A DNA stretch of 64,000 bases. It comes from JAAFJU01 sp043764895. Its GTDB lineage: Bacteria; Cyanobacteriota; Cyanobacteriia; Leptolyngbyales; Leptolyngbyaceae. Location of the stretch: NCBI GenBank assembly GCA_043764895.1, contig JAYUJY010000031.1, positions 32,891 through 96,890 of the forward strand, given 5' to 3'. This document shows, piece by piece, positions 1 to 8,525 of this stretch (position 1 is its first letter; each line of letters opens with the position of its first letter). The notes beneath the pieces were generated by a model. That model saw only the letters and a list, made by a program, of their open reading frames with translations, did no database searches and was not told the DNA's origin. The translations under genes and the position numbers were made by a program.

Positions 1-2
1 TG

Positions 3-677
3 CGCTACCAAACCTACCAACTCGACCACGCCATCATGAACCCCGTCCAAACTCGTCACGACAAGCTCAAAACCGCCCAGCTTTACCTCGTCACCCACCC
101 ATCGGCCACACTGCTCGAAACGGTGGAAGCTGCGCTCCAAGGCGGACTCACGCTCGTTCAGTACCGCGATAAAGTGGAAGACGATGACATTCGCTACGAT
201 CGCGCCTTGGCTCTCAAAGCCCTGTGCCATCGCTATGATGCACTGTTTATTGTCAACGATCGGGTTGATCTCGCAGTGGCGGTGGATGCGGACGGGGTGC
301 ATCTTGGGCAGCACGATTTGCCCTACGCCTTTGCGCGAAAAATGCTGGGACCGGACAAAATCATCGGACGATCGACCACAAATCCGGATGAGTTTGCACT
401 GGCATTAGCGGATGAACCGGATTACCTAGGCGTAGGTCCCGTCCATGAGACACCGACAAAAGCGGGAAAAGCGGCGGCGGGGTATGACTATGTGAAGTAT
501 GCGGCGACTCACTGCGGGATTCCTTGGTTTGCGATCGGTGGAATTGATATGGATAATGTGAAGGCCGCAATCGAGGCGGGGGCAAAGCGGGTGTCGGTGG
601 TGCGGGCCATTATGGACGCCAAGGAGCCGAAGCTAACAACCCAGTATTTGCTGTCACAGTTGAGAATTGAGAATTGA
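3..677 (+). CDS. thiE: Thiamine-phosphate synthase, 5'-truncated by window edge
   Basis: Condenses the pyrimidine pyrophosphate (HMP-PP) with the thiazole phosphate to thiamine monophosphate in the cytoplasm. The ThiE barrel is recognisable from LVQYRDK (diphosphate/Mg binding), IVNDRVDLA, GVHLGQHDLP, GRSTTN, GVGPVHETPTKAG and FAIGGID. The frame is open to the left edge and the residues before the first in-window ATG (position 36) read RYQTYQLDHAI, which matches the linker between the extra N-terminal domain and the ThiE domain of cyanobacterial ThiE, so the true start lies upstream of the window. The last residues (IEN) and the stop codon are written by a GAGAATT heptamer repeat that begins inside the gene. 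thiS follows 52 bp downstream. Confidence 0.93.
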   Translation, partial: RYQTYQLDHAIMNPVQTRHDKLKTAQLYLVTHPSATLLETVEAALQGGLTLVQYRDKVEDDDIRYDRALALKALCHRYDALFIVNDRVDLAVAVDADGVHLGQHDLPYAFARKMLGPDKIIGRSTTNPDEFALALADEPDYLGVGPVHETPTKAGKAAAGYDYVKYAATHCGIPWFAIGGIDMDNVKAAIEAGAKRVSVVRAIMDAKEPKLTTQYLLSQLRIEN

Positions 678-689
678 GAATTGAGAATT
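662..689. repeat. GAGAATT heptamer tandem repeat
   Basis: Four consecutive GAGAATT units overlap the 3' end of thiE and contain its TGA stop. The same heptamer, or its complement AATTCTC, recurs near 38932-38966, 45236-45262, 46087-46130, 46992-47010, 47721-47740 and 59631-59660. It resembles the short tandemly repeated repetitive (STRR) heptamers known from filamentous cyanobacteria. Confidence 0.8.
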
Positions 690-729
690 GAGAGTTTTGA
701 ATGGGTCATATTATTAGGGTTTCGTTTCG

Positions 730-939
730 ATGAATAATTTTAGAGTTCGTGTTAATGGGAATGAGGTGGAGGGTTTGGCTGGGATGGGTTTATTGCAACT
801 ATTTGCGCAGCTTGGAATGAACCCGAAACTCGTGGCGATCGAGTACAACGGTGAGATTTTGCATCGGCAGTTTTGGGCGGAGACCGTTATTGTTGACGGG
901 GATGTGTTGGAGGTCGTGACGATCGTGGGTGGGGGTTGA
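730..939 (+). CDS. thiS: Sulfur carrier protein ThiS
   Basis: A ubiquitin-like carrier whose C-terminal glycine is converted to a thiocarboxylate and donates sulfur for thiazole synthesis. The 69-residue length is typical and the protein ends in VTIVGGG, the required Gly-Gly tail. The beta-grasp pattern is visible (FRVRVNGNEVE at the start, VAIEYNGEIL in the middle, DVLEVVTIVGGG at the end). It lies just downstream of thiE on the same strand, consistent with joint expression for thiamine synthesis. Confidence 0.93.
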   Translation: MNNFRVRVNGNEVEGLAGMGLLQLFAQLGMNPKLVAIEYNGEILHRQFWAETVIVDGDVLEVVTIVGGG

Positions 940-1071
940 TGGGATATTTACGAGAACGACTGGATCGATCGAATCCAGGTTGGGAATCAATCTTTGGGTC
1001 ATTTGCCGATTGTCCTGAGTTTGACAAGTTTTAAACGGCAGTGAATTCTGTACGTTGCCGCAAGTGGGGCG

Positions 1072-1188
1072 GGGTACGCCCGCTGCTAGAAAGTCCGTTG
1101 CAATGCCTTCTTCGGTCCAATCTTCCTCAATCCAAATCTTTCCATCCCGTAATCGGACATGAATGACAGCTCGATTCACTCGTCGATT
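1072..1188 (-). pseudogene. Fragment of xisI-like gene (C-terminal part)
   Basis: On the minus strand about 39 codons read NRRVNRAVIHVRLRDG, then KIWIEEDWTEEGIAT and LLAAGVP-like residues (FLAAGVP). This is the conserved core of XisI, the fdxN-element excision control factor family that is widespread and often multicopy in filamentous cyanobacteria. A TAA lies immediately upstream in frame, and downstream the homology stops at the proline and runs into unrelated sequence opposite thiS. The N-terminal two thirds and the usual C-terminus (typically ending near YTEFA) are missing, so this is a remnant, not a gene. Confidence 0.7.
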
Positions 1189-1197
1189 TTATTTAAA

Positions 1198-1236
1198 ACA
1201 AAAGGCCGAATTGCTCTGGAACGATTCGGCCTTTTA
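1198..1236. terminator. Bidirectional rho-independent terminator
   Basis: Perfect 11-bp inverted repeat AAAGGCCGAAT (1201-1211) and ATTCGGCCTTT (1224-1234) with a 12-nt loop and T/A runs on both sides. It lies between the rightward thi genes and the leftward glycoside hydrolase, so it can serve both. Confidence 0.9.
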
Positions 1237-1295
1237 TGAATTCACTGATCAATACCCTACAAAATTCCCTACAAGATTTCCTACAAAGGTGTAGA

Positions 1296-2579
1296 TTAAT
1301 TTCGCATCTTTGCTCCGGGCAACAATACGTCTAGCATTTTCTGTTTCTTCGCATCGACGCTTATCCAGTCATCATTCAAGATTCCACCCGTATCTTGACT
1401 ATTGGGATTCAAACTCCAGTAAGCGGCATGGAGACGATGATCTTTGATATAGCGCACAAGGGTATTTTGCCAAATGCCTTCTTTAGATGTCTCATCAGTT
1501 TTACGTCCGCCAAATTCGCCGATCAGAATAGGCGCAGTGCGAGTTCGGGCAATGAAGTGAAAGCCTTTTTCCCATCGATCGAGCAGATTGTTCGGGAACG
1601 ACGGTTCGCTGAACCAAGGCTGATCAAAGACGCCGGGACCATACTCGTGAAGGGAATACACAAGACGCCCTGATCGCTCTAGCCGAACCGGAGCACGTTT
1701 GACATTTTCGAGGTTTCCTCCCATCCAGTGGCGTTTTAGAACTTGCTTCGGGAGCATTCCATTTTCGATACCTTCAACGACAATCAACCAGTTGGGATTC
1801 ACGGCCAAAATTGCATTGCCTGCACGTTCGGCGGCTAATCGCCAATCGGTTTTTCGATCGCCCGTTCCCCAAGTCGCAATCCCGTGAGGTTCGTTTTTGA
1901 GATCTGCGCCGATAACGTTGGGCTGATTTTTATAACGCGTGGCTAAATTAGTCCAAGCCGTAATCCAATCCTGTTCCGTGAAGCCATCACCGTACCATAA
2001 TTCAGGAATGGTTTTGTTATTGAGCCGATGACTATCCAGCAGAACCATAATGCCTTGGCGTCCGGCTTCTTGGATGATAGCATCCATGATTTCCAGGGGC
2101 CTTTTATCCTTTAGATCAGGGTTTAGATTGATATCTATCCCTTTTACCTGGGTCTCGCTTCTAAGAACCATTTGAACGGAGTAGGGCAACCGGATGAAGT
2201 TATAGCCAAGGTCTTTAACCTGGGTAATCAGTTCCTTATAGTTGCGCTTCCACAGGCCATGAACCACATGATCCTCCGTCTCGAAGCCAAACCAATTGAC
2301 GCCTCGGAGTAATAGCGATCGACCCGTGCGATCGACGATATCTGAGCCGCGTGTGGCAAGCGGCGGCTGCACCCAGTTTTGGTTTTCCATCGGTCGTTGC
2401 GCCCAGAGGGCAGGGATAGGACGATTGGACAGTCGAGGAGATTGGGCCATAGACATCGGCGTCAAACTCCACAGCATCACCGTCATTACAAAGCCTGCAA
2501 GGACGAATAATAGAGAAGACAGTAGGGTTATCTGTGGCTGACGCACCCCGAGATGGCGACGACGAGAAAATCTAGACAT
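1296..2579 (-). CDS. GH5 family glycoside hydrolase (endoglucanase-like)
   Basis: Probably a retaining beta-glycosidase acting outside the cytoplasm. Residues 17-38 form one hydrophobic segment after a basic N-terminus, a signal anchor or signal peptide. The GH5 TIM barrel starts near residue 88 (LLLRGVNWFGFE) and continues with FIRLPYS (128-134) and VLLDSHR. The two catalytic glutamates are visible: E230 in LKNEPHG (acid/base) and E355 in LIGEFGG (nucleophile). HEYGP near residue 311 supplies the active-site His/Tyr. The length, 427 residues, suits a single-domain GH5 with a leader. Substrate (cellulose, another beta-glucan, or the cell's own polysaccharide) cannot be read from the sequence. 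It is transcribed alone and ends at the 1198-1236 terminator. Confidence 0.9.
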   Translation of the reverse strand: MSRFSRRRHLGVRQPQITLLSSLLFVLAGFVMTVMLWSLTPMSMAQSPRLSNRPIPALWAQRPMENQNWVQPPLATRGSDIVDRTGRSLLLRGVNWFGFETEDHVVHGLWKRNYKELITQVKDLGYNFIRLPYSVQMVLRSETQVKGIDINLNPDLKDKRPLEIMDAIIQEAGRQGIMVLLDSHRLNNKTIPELWYGDGFTEQDWITAWTNLATRYKNQPNVIGADLKNEPHGIATWGTGDRKTDWRLAAERAGNAILAVNPNWLIVVEGIENGMLPKQVLKRHWMGGNLENVKRAPVRLERSGRLVYSLHEYGPGVFDQPWFSEPSFPNNLLDRWEKGFHFIARTRTAPILIGEFGGRKTDETSKEGIWQNTLVRYIKDHRLHAAYWSLNPNSQDTGGILNDDWISVDAKKQKMLDVLLPGAKMRN

Positions 2580-2640
2580 AGCACGTAGAAATTAGGATTT
2601 AGGAGGTTGAAGCGATTGAGACGATCGGCAAGTTATATAA

Positions 2641-2702
2641 AACATTGACGACATAAAACATTGACGACAGAGAATATTGACGACAGAGAATATTGACGAC
2701 GG
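2641..2702. repeat. 16-bp tandem repeat, four copies
   Basis: The nonamer ATTGACGAC recurs at 2644, 2660, 2676 and 2692, giving a strict 16-bp period, with AGAGAAT or ATAAAAC spacers. It lies 60-120 bp upstream of the glycoside hydrolase start, inside the gap 2580-2988, which otherwise holds only a doubtful minus-strand reading frame. Confidence 0.85.
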
Positions 2703-2787
2703 TAGAACCCTTCTAAGTTCCCCACAGCTTTTCCGCACGATTGGATAAACAGTAAGCAAATACACTGAGGTCGATCGCCTAAGTGGT

Positions 2788-2982
2788 CTATCCTAGGGAT
2801 AAGAACTCTGTAATTTCAAGTCTATCTTGAGAAATAGATTCTAGGGAATTCATATAAACTTCTCCATTTTTGCGGGTTTCTTCATGGGATTGATACCATC
2901 TCGATCGTGGTAAACCCGTATTGTATGGAGAAGGTAAATCTTCATCGGTTTGTCGCTTCTTGTTCAAGATACTCAGAGTCAC
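2788..2982 (-). CDS. Small hypothetical protein (doubtful)
   Basis: A 64-residue frame without recognised family. It is hydrophilic, has no membrane segment, and includes SRWYQSHEETRKNGEVYMN followed by an acidic C-terminus (LEITEFLSLG). The phrase rich in E, T and GEVYMN gives it a protein-like look, and it fills the gap before the divergent gene at 2989, whose upstream region it overlaps. No convincing ribosome-binding site is visible. It could equally be a chance open frame. Confidence 0.3.
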   Translation of the reverse strand: MTLSILNKKRQTDEDLPSPYNTGLPRSRWYQSHEETRKNGEVYMNSLESISQDRLEITEFLSLG

Positions 2983-2988
2983 TATCCT

Positions 2989-3945
2989 ATGTCTGGAACT
3001 TTCGGAAAATTCGTCCTTCCTGGTCTATTTGTTTCTGGTGCTGTGCTCGCTGTCTTTGCGGCTCCACTCGCCATTTACGGCTCCGAGAAAGTTGACGTGC
3101 AAATTAGCGAAAGCCTCGGAGTTTCCGGCGCGACGGTCCAAGATTTTACGGTCCCTTATTTGGGTTTATCAGGGCTAGCTAGCCTTGCCATCGGAAGCGC
3201 AACTGCTACGATGGTTGGGGTCGGCGCTTCTAGGAAGCAGGCTCAAGCCGCAGAACAGCAGTATCTCAATGCGCAACTTAATTTTCAGAATCGGGAGCGT
3301 CAACTCCAAGATGCGCTAAGTTCAGAATCCAGCTCAATGGCGTCGGACCTGAGCTTCTTTTTGGATGAGCAAGGGTCTGCCATTCAAACGATTCGTCCTG
3401 AAGTGACGATCGCAACCAGTTTGTCGGTCGCGACTTCACAGCAGGTCGCTAATGTACAGATTGCGCCGTCTTTCGTTCAGGCGATTGTTCCAGTCTCTAT
3501 TGCAGCTCCTCAGCCGATAGTGTTCGCAACGCCGCCGACTGCCCAGGGTTTCATCGTGATGAATTCCTCGAATCTGGCCGTTCACCCGGTGAAAGTTCCT
3601 CGCGCAACGGCCCAGACCGCAACGTCTCCGCTGACTGCGGCCCATGGGTTCTTGAGTTTTGCTCGATTGGGTCAAGCGGTTCCCCCCGCTGCGATCGCTT
3701 GGGCTGAAGAAACCGCAGAACGCCAGAGCGCCACGCAACAACTGGATGTTTTGCAACTTCAGCTTCAGAGCGTGATCGTTCAGATTGAGCAACTTCAAAT
3801 GAGCTTAAAGCCCCAACCCGTTGCAGAACCGACCTCGCGCATCCAAGTCATCCAAGGCGATCGTCCATTAGTGGCCGCAACCTCCCATCGGCTCCAGCCC
3901 TTTGAACATTCTTGGGCTAGCGTGCCACAGCGCATTGCATCTTAG
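2989..3945 (+). CDS. Cyanobacterial membrane protein with coiled coils, unknown function
   Basis: The function is not recognised. The ATG at 2989 is preferred over an in-frame start at 2950 because the protein then begins MSGTFGKFVLPGLFVSG, leading straight into a first hydrophobic segment (about residues 7-30). A second hydrophobic segment (LGLSGLASLAIGSATATMVG) follows near residue 57. Next comes a glutamine-rich helical stretch (RKQAQAAEQQYLNAQLNFQN) likely to form a coiled coil, a long Ala/Pro/Val-rich low-complexity region, and a final helix with QLDVLQLQLQSV repeats. Two membrane segments with a large soluble tail suggest an inner-membrane-anchored structural or assembly role; that is inference. 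It ends before a strong hairpin at 4043-4089. Confidence 0.75.
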   Translation: MSGTFGKFVLPGLFVSGAVLAVFAAPLAIYGSEKVDVQISESLGVSGATVQDFTVPYLGLSGLASLAIGSATATMVGVGASRKQAQAAEQQYLNAQLNFQNRERQLQDALSSESSSMASDLSFFLDEQGSAIQTIRPEVTIATSLSVATSQQVANVQIAPSFVQAIVPVSIAAPQPIVFATPPTAQGFIVMNSSNLAVHPVKVPRATAQTATSPLTAAHGFLSFARLGQAVPPAAIAWAEETAERQSATQQLDVLQLQLQSVIVQIEQLQMSLKPQPVAEPTSRIQVIQGDRPLVAATSHRLQPFEHSWASVPQRIAS

Positions 3946-4042
3946 GGTTTGTCGCGGTTATTAGCCCGTGAGTCATGGCCCATAAGCCATACCCGTGAGT
4001 TGTAGCAAGTTAGTGATAGTGGACTGAATATCTCTTGACACG

Positions 4043-4089
4043 CCCCATCTTCAATCCTTCTTTTAAATTGGGTTTGAGATGGGGTTCTT
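4043..4089 (+). terminator. Rho-independent terminator
   Basis: CCCCATCT (4043-4050) pairs with AGATGGGG (4077-4084), extended by TCAA/TTG on the loop side, followed by TTCTTT. It is placed to end the 2989-3945 transcript. Confidence 0.75.
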
Positions 4090-4125
4090 TATAGGCGATA
4101 TCTATGGGCGATATTTATTAGCACG

Positions 4126-4422
4126 TTAAGCCATAACGGTAAAACTAACGGTCGGTAGCCAGGGATCTTCGACGAGGCCAATGCCTTGGTAGGACCAACG
4201 TGACAAAAGGGCGGAGAGCTGGGTCTGGGCGATCGACTCCATGGCAAACTGCGCCGCTAGATCCGGGGCATGACGATTCAGATAACTCAACAGATCGGCA
4301 TGTTCTTTGAAGACGAGCAAATAGCGATCGGGCGGCTTTCCGGGGTCTGAATTCTCCGATCGGGCCACTAAGTATTGACCATCGGTTCTCGATCGGGCCA
4401 CGCACCAAAACTGAGTCATCAC
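4126..4422 (-). CDS. Hypothetical cyanobacterial protein, 98 residues
   Basis: Not recognised beyond its general look as a small soluble cyanobacterial protein. It begins MMTQFWCVARSRTDGQYLVA, has a central helical stretch with FKEHADLLSYLNRHAPDLAA and ends PWLPTVSFTVMA. There is no membrane segment and no metal-binding motif. It lies 25 bp upstream in sequence but downstream in transcription of the permease gene 4448-5485 on the same strand, so the two may be co-transcribed. Confidence 0.6.
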   Translation of the reverse strand: MMTQFWCVARSRTDGQYLVARSENSDPGKPPDRYLLVFKEHADLLSYLNRHAPDLAAQFAMESIAQTQLSALLSRWSYQGIGLVEDPWLPTVSFTVMA

Positions 4423-4447
4423 AAAATTCCTTGTTAAATGTTAGATT

Positions 4448-5485
4448 CTATTTCAAATCATCTAGCTTAATCCGGGGATCGACAAACTTCAGCAGTAAAT
4501 CTGCAAGCAAATTTCCCACGATCAGCATGATGGATCCCAGCATCAGACTCGCCATAATCAAATACAAATCTTGAGCCTGCACCGACTGCAAGATCAGCCG
4601 TCCGAGTCCAGGCCAATTAAAAAAGTTTTCGGTAATAAAAGCCCCACTGAGCAAACTCGCAAACTCAAATCCCAGCAGTGTAATTAAAGGATTGATTGCA
4701 TTGCGCAGTGCGTGAACATAAATCACCCGATTCTCAGGCAATCCCTTGGCCCGAGCGGTTTGAATATAATCCTGCCGCAAGACATCCAGCATCTCCCCGC
4801 GCGTAATCCGCTGCAACCCCGAAAACCCGGTAATACTCAACGCGATCGTCGGCAAGATCAAGTGCCACCCAATGTCAAAAAACTTACCCATTCCTGTCAT
4901 CTCATCGTGGTCAATGCTCGTCATATCGCCCACCGGAAACAACGGCGACACCCGCTGCGCAAACACCAATAGCAACAGACCCGCAATCAGACTCGGCAAC
5001 GCTTGCCCCACATAGCTCAAAAACCCAATGATTTTATCCACGGTTTTCGATCGATTCACCGCCGCCACAATTCCAAGAGGCAACGCAATAGCCCAGGTCA
5101 GCACCAGCGAACTTAAGGACAGCAGCAGCGTCGCCGGAACCCGCTCCCACAGCAACGAAACCACCGATCGGTTATAGACAAAACTTTCACCAAAATCTCC
5201 TTGGGTCACAATCCGCCACAGCCAGCGAACATATTGTTCGGTCCAGGATTTATCTAGCCCAAACTGTTCTTTGAGTTCGGCGATGCGAGTGGGGGAAATT
5301 TTTGGATTTTCTTTGAGGGTGTCGAGGAAGTCACCCGGTGCAAGTTGAATCACCAGAAAACACAGTCCCGATGCCATGACCATGGTGACTAAGGCTTGAA
5401 GCACCCGTCGAACCACATATTGGGACGTTTCGCTCAAGAATAGAGCGCTCAGACGATCGCGCCAAGTGGTTTGGAAAACAGACAT
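4448..5485 (-). CDS. DppB/OppB-type ABC transporter permease
   Basis: Inner-membrane permease of a peptide/nickel-type ABC importer. At 345 residues it has about six membrane segments: the first after RRVLQALVTMVMASGLCF near residue 27, others around LLLSLSSLVLTWAIALPLG, LIAGLLLLVFAQ, LILPTIALSITGF and LIMASLMLGSIMLIVGNLLA. The cytoplasmic EAA-like loop that docks the ATPase is clear: MLDVLRQDYIQTARAKGLPE. The early signature APGDF and REQFGLD-like KEQFGLDKSW are typical of DppB. No partner permease, ATPase or binding protein lies nearby, so the rest of the transporter must be encoded elsewhere; scattered peptide-transporter genes are common in cyanobacteria. Confidence 0.92.
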   Translation of the reverse strand: MSVFQTTWRDRLSALFLSETSQYVVRRVLQALVTMVMASGLCFLVIQLAPGDFLDTLKENPKISPTRIAELKEQFGLDKSWTEQYVRWLWRIVTQGDFGESFVYNRSVVSLLWERVPATLLLSLSSLVLTWAIALPLGIVAAVNRSKTVDKIIGFLSYVGQALPSLIAGLLLLVFAQRVSPLFPVGDMTSIDHDEMTGMGKFFDIGWHLILPTIALSITGFSGLQRITRGEMLDVLRQDYIQTARAKGLPENRVIYVHALRNAINPLITLLGFEFASLLSGAFITENFFNWPGLGRLILQSVQAQDLYLIMASLMLGSIMLIVGNLLADLLLKFVDPRIKLDDLK

Positions 5486-5602
5486 GACGCATCCCTCAAG
5501 ACAACCCGTTTCAAACCCCCCATCAATCTATCGACCCATGGAGGCTGTATCTATCGTTTAGGGTACTGCAAATCAATACCCCACACATTAATGCCCCGCA
5601 AA

Positions 5603-6115
5603 TTAATACTCGATCAAATTAATCACCGGAACATTCGGCAACTTCGATCGCCCACCCAGGAACGTCAGCTCACTCAAGAACGCAAACCCAACCAGTTCAC
5701 CGCCTGCCATCTTCACAAGCTGCGCCGTCGCCGCTGCCGTTCCGCCCGTCGCAATCACATCATCAACGATCAAAACCCGCGAACCCGCTGGAATCGCATC
5801 TTGATGGAGTTCCAAGCGATCGGTGCCGTACTCCAACGCATAATCAACCGAGTGAGTCGCCGCCGGAAGCTTGCCCGGTTTACGCACTGGAATGAAGCCA
5901 GCATTCATCTGCACAGCCATCGGTGCCGCAAAGATGAATCCCCGAGACTCCATGCCAATGAGGTAGTCAGGTTTCAAATGCGCACATTTTTCCACCATGG
6001 CATCGATCGTCGCTTTAAACCCAGCCGCATCTTTGAGCAGCGTGGTGATATCTCGGAAAATAATTCCTTCTTGAGGAAAATCGGGAATATCCCGAATCAG
6101 CGCTTTAATATCCAT
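5603..6115 (-). CDS. apt: Adenine phosphoribosyltransferase
   Basis: Salvages adenine with PRPP to AMP in the cytoplasm. The start at 6115 is chosen because the protein then begins MDIKALIRDIPDFP, the normal Apt N-terminus, and is 170 residues long as usual; an in-frame upstream start (6175) would add 20 unlikely residues. Visible motifs are GIIFRDITTLL, the adenine-site GMESRGFIFAAPMA and the PRPP-binding VLIVDDVIATGGTA. It lies between a permease and an rRNA methyltransferase on the same strand. Confidence 0.95.
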   Translation of the reverse strand: MDIKALIRDIPDFPQEGIIFRDITTLLKDAAGFKATIDAMVEKCAHLKPDYLIGMESRGFIFAAPMAVQMNAGFIPVRKPGKLPAATHSVDYALEYGTDRLELHQDAIPAGSRVLIVDDVIATGGTAAATAQLVKMAGGELVGFAFLSELTFLGGRSKLPNVPVINLIEY

Positions 6116-6198
6116 GATGGGTATTCGATCGAGAGGTACGTGATGGGTTATCCCACAAGTTGGCACACTTGTCACGCGTAGGTGTCACGCGATGGGAG

Positions 6199-7695
6199 TT
6201 ACGTTGCCTTAACTAGAAACGCCGCCGCCTCAACATGAGAGGTCTGAGGGAAAAAGTCAGCAGGCTGAACTCGGGTGAGACGATACTGATCGTTTGCGCA
6301 CAAAATTTTCAAATCCCGCGCCAACGTCGATGGATTGCAACTTACATACACAATCCGCTCCGGGTACATGCCCAATAGCGTATCGAGAACTCGGCGTTCA
6401 CAGCCTTTGCGAGGCGGATCAAGCACCACAATATCGGGCGTAAAATCAAGCGTGGCTAGCAGCGTTTCCACACTCCCCGTCAGAAATTCCACGTTGGTAA
6501 TCTCATTGCGTTCAGCATTTGCAGCGGCTTGTTCCGTCGCACTTTGTTGAATCTCAATGCCCACCACCGACTTCGCCTGCTTCGCCAACGGTAAACTGAG
6601 CGTCCCGATTCCACAGTAAGCATCGACGATCGTCTCGGTTCCCGTGAGTTGAAGTTCGCGCTGGACTTCTTTAAGCAGCGCTTCGGCTTGTTCGGTGTAG
6701 ACCTGGAAAAACGTATCCGGACGAACTTGAAACTTCAAATCAGCAAAGCGCTCTTCCAGATAACCCCGTCCAACAATGCAGAAGGTTTCCGGACCCAGAA
6801 TCACATTGCCCTTTTCAGTATTGATATTCAGACATACGCCCACTAGGCCAAAGCGCTGCATCCATTCACTACATTGCTGCCACAGATCATGCATTTTGCG
6901 ATCTTTAGCCACGATCGTTAGCAGGAGTTCCCCGGTCCGCCGTCCGACGCGAAATGAGATGTGACGCACATTGCCTTGGTGCGTTTTCTCATCATAAATC
7001 GCCCATTTCCGCTTACCGATATCTTTCTTAATTTCAGACAGCATGATATTGAACTTGTCGTCTTGAACCGGACATTGATTCAAGTTCACGAGACTATGCG
7101 ATCCCTTCTGAAAATAACCCGCTACGACCTGACCATGGACGATCGATCGCATGGGATCACGGAATTTTGCCTCGGGTTTATTGCGTTCAGCAATGCTCAG
7201 CGGATAGGTGACTTTATTACGATAGCTGTAGGGTTCGCTAACATTAAAGACCTCATTAATTAACCCGCGATTGTCTTGGAGCGAGTCAAATCCACCAATG
7301 CGAACCAGCGCCTGAAATACCTGATTCCACTTTGTTTCGAGTTGATAATGATAGGCCACATGCTGCCACTGACACCCGCCACATTTATCAGCCACAATGC
7401 ATCGAGGTCGTTCACGAAATTCTGATTCTTCCAGAACGCCTTCTAAGACCGCATTTGCATACTTCGGCTTAACCTGCGTCAGACGGGCCACCACGCGATC
7501 GCCCGGAACGGTATCCGGCACAAAAATAACCAGATCTCGAAACCGTCCGACGCCATCGCCGCTGTCATTGAGATCCGTTAGAACGAGTTCGATTCGATCG
7601 CCTTGTTTCAGGGGCGCGCGGGTTTCAGTCTCGGGGCTAATGGTAGAGGAAAGTTCAGTCGAGGAGTGTTCAGTTGAGGGGAGTTCGGTAGACAT
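6199..7695 (-). CDS. rlmD: 23S rRNA (uracil-5)-methyltransferase, RlmD/RumA type
   Basis: SAM-dependent C5-methylation of a uridine in 23S rRNA. The N-terminal 30 residues are Ser/Thr/Glu-rich filler, then a TRAM RNA-binding domain (about residues 30-90, KQGDRIELVLTDLN). The iron-sulfur cysteines follow as RCIVADKCGGCQWQH, with a later LNQCPVQ supplying the fourth. The catalytic part shows RPDTFFQVYTEQAE, motif I VDAYCGIGTLSLPLA, VLDPPRKGCERR and the nucleophile region YVSCNPSTLARDL. The 498-residue length suits the family. The exact target uridine cannot be told apart between RlmD- and RlmCD-type enzymes from sequence alone. Confidence 0.9.
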   Translation of the reverse strand: MSTELPSTEHSSTELSSTISPETETRAPLKQGDRIELVLTDLNDSGDGVGRFRDLVIFVPDTVPGDRVVARLTQVKPKYANAVLEGVLEESEFRERPRCIVADKCGGCQWQHVAYHYQLETKWNQVFQALVRIGGFDSLQDNRGLINEVFNVSEPYSYRNKVTYPLSIAERNKPEAKFRDPMRSIVHGQVVAGYFQKGSHSLVNLNQCPVQDDKFNIMLSEIKKDIGKRKWAIYDEKTHQGNVRHISFRVGRRTGELLLTIVAKDRKMHDLWQQCSEWMQRFGLVGVCLNINTEKGNVILGPETFCIVGRGYLEERFADLKFQVRPDTFFQVYTEQAEALLKEVQRELQLTGTETIVDAYCGIGTLSLPLAKQAKSVVGIEIQQSATEQAAANAERNEITNVEFLTGSVETLLATLDFTPDIVVLDPPRKGCERRVLDTLLGMYPERIVYVSCNPSTLARDLKILCANDQYRLTRVQPADFFPQTSHVEAAAFLVKAT

Positions 7696-7764
7696 GGGGT
7701 GGGGATAAAGAGGATCCGAAAAGGAGGCGTTGGCAGGTGTTTTAGACGAGTGAGTTGAGACGAA

Positions 7765-8274
7765 TTACTTATTCCGAACGGCGACCACAGTACTGCTGAA
7801 GTTGTATTGTTTGCCTTCTAGCTCTAGGGTTGTGCCAATCTTGACCTTCTTATTGCCAAAGATAATGCCGCCGTCGTCACCGATTTTTGCGTTTCCAGCG
7901 AGGGTCATGGTGAGGTCATTGGAAAATCGGCTTTCAGGGCGAGGGTCAGGCAGAGCTTTCACCGATCCATCCGGTTGAGGAACGGCGAGGTTGCGAGGGA
8001 GAAACTCAATGCTTTTGAGGTCAACGGACCCTGAAGGCTCATTCCGAATGATGATGTTAATTTTTTCACCCGGTTTCAGCATTTCTTTGGGCGCAGCAGC
8101 ATTTAGACCTCGAACGATCACATCAATTTCGATCGCACTGCCTTGTTGGGCCGAAGAGGTTTTCCCAGGCAAGATCAGCAGTCCAGCAATGACCATCATC
8201 ACAATGGCCGCTGCGCCTGCATCCAGAATGCTGATTTTTCCGAACAGCCGACCCTTTGAATCTAAGAACGCCAT
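7765..8274 (-). CDS. DUF4330 domain protein
   Basis: A cyanobacterial family of unknown role. The N-terminus reads MAFLDSKGRLFGKISILDAG, the DUF4330 hallmark, followed by one membrane segment (AAAIVMMVIAGLLILPG) and a beta-rich soluble part containing IEIDVIVRGLNAAAP and KPGEKINIIIRNEPSG. The 169-residue length is normal for the family. It probably sits anchored in a membrane with its soluble domain outside the cytoplasm. It is followed 69 bp downstream by the rlmD-type gene on the same strand. Confidence 0.85.
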   Translation of the reverse strand: MAFLDSKGRLFGKISILDAGAAAIVMMVIAGLLILPGKTSSAQQGSAIEIDVIVRGLNAAAPKEMLKPGEKINIIIRNEPSGSVDLKSIEFLPRNLAVPQPDGSVKALPDPRPESRFSNDLTMTLAGNAKIGDDGGIIFGNKKVKIGTTLELEGKQYNFSSTVVAVRNK

Positions 8275-8525
8275 ACCTCACCCCTCTCGAAAACCACTAC
8301 GCGTCGAAATTGCCATTCGTCAGAGTACCATAGGCGGCGCACGATCGCAGTCCACGCGTCAAATTCCATATTTTAGAAACAAGTTGGGGAACCTTATTAA
8401 GGATGTTCTGCGTCAAACTCCACATGAGACCCGAATGAAACGAATAACCTATAGCTAATAAAATTATAAAGATAGTTCATCGCAACCTGTCACGGCCCTA
8501 ACATCACCCACCTACGAGGATTTTC

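Noticed and set aside
5471..6181. 236-residue plus-strand frame over apt
   Set aside because: Antisense shadow of apt and of the permease start; no recognisable motif.
8275..8525. Riboswitch or small gene in the divergent gap between the DUF4330 and M48 genes
   Set aside because: No recognisable aptamer, terminator or open frame; ordinary promoter region.
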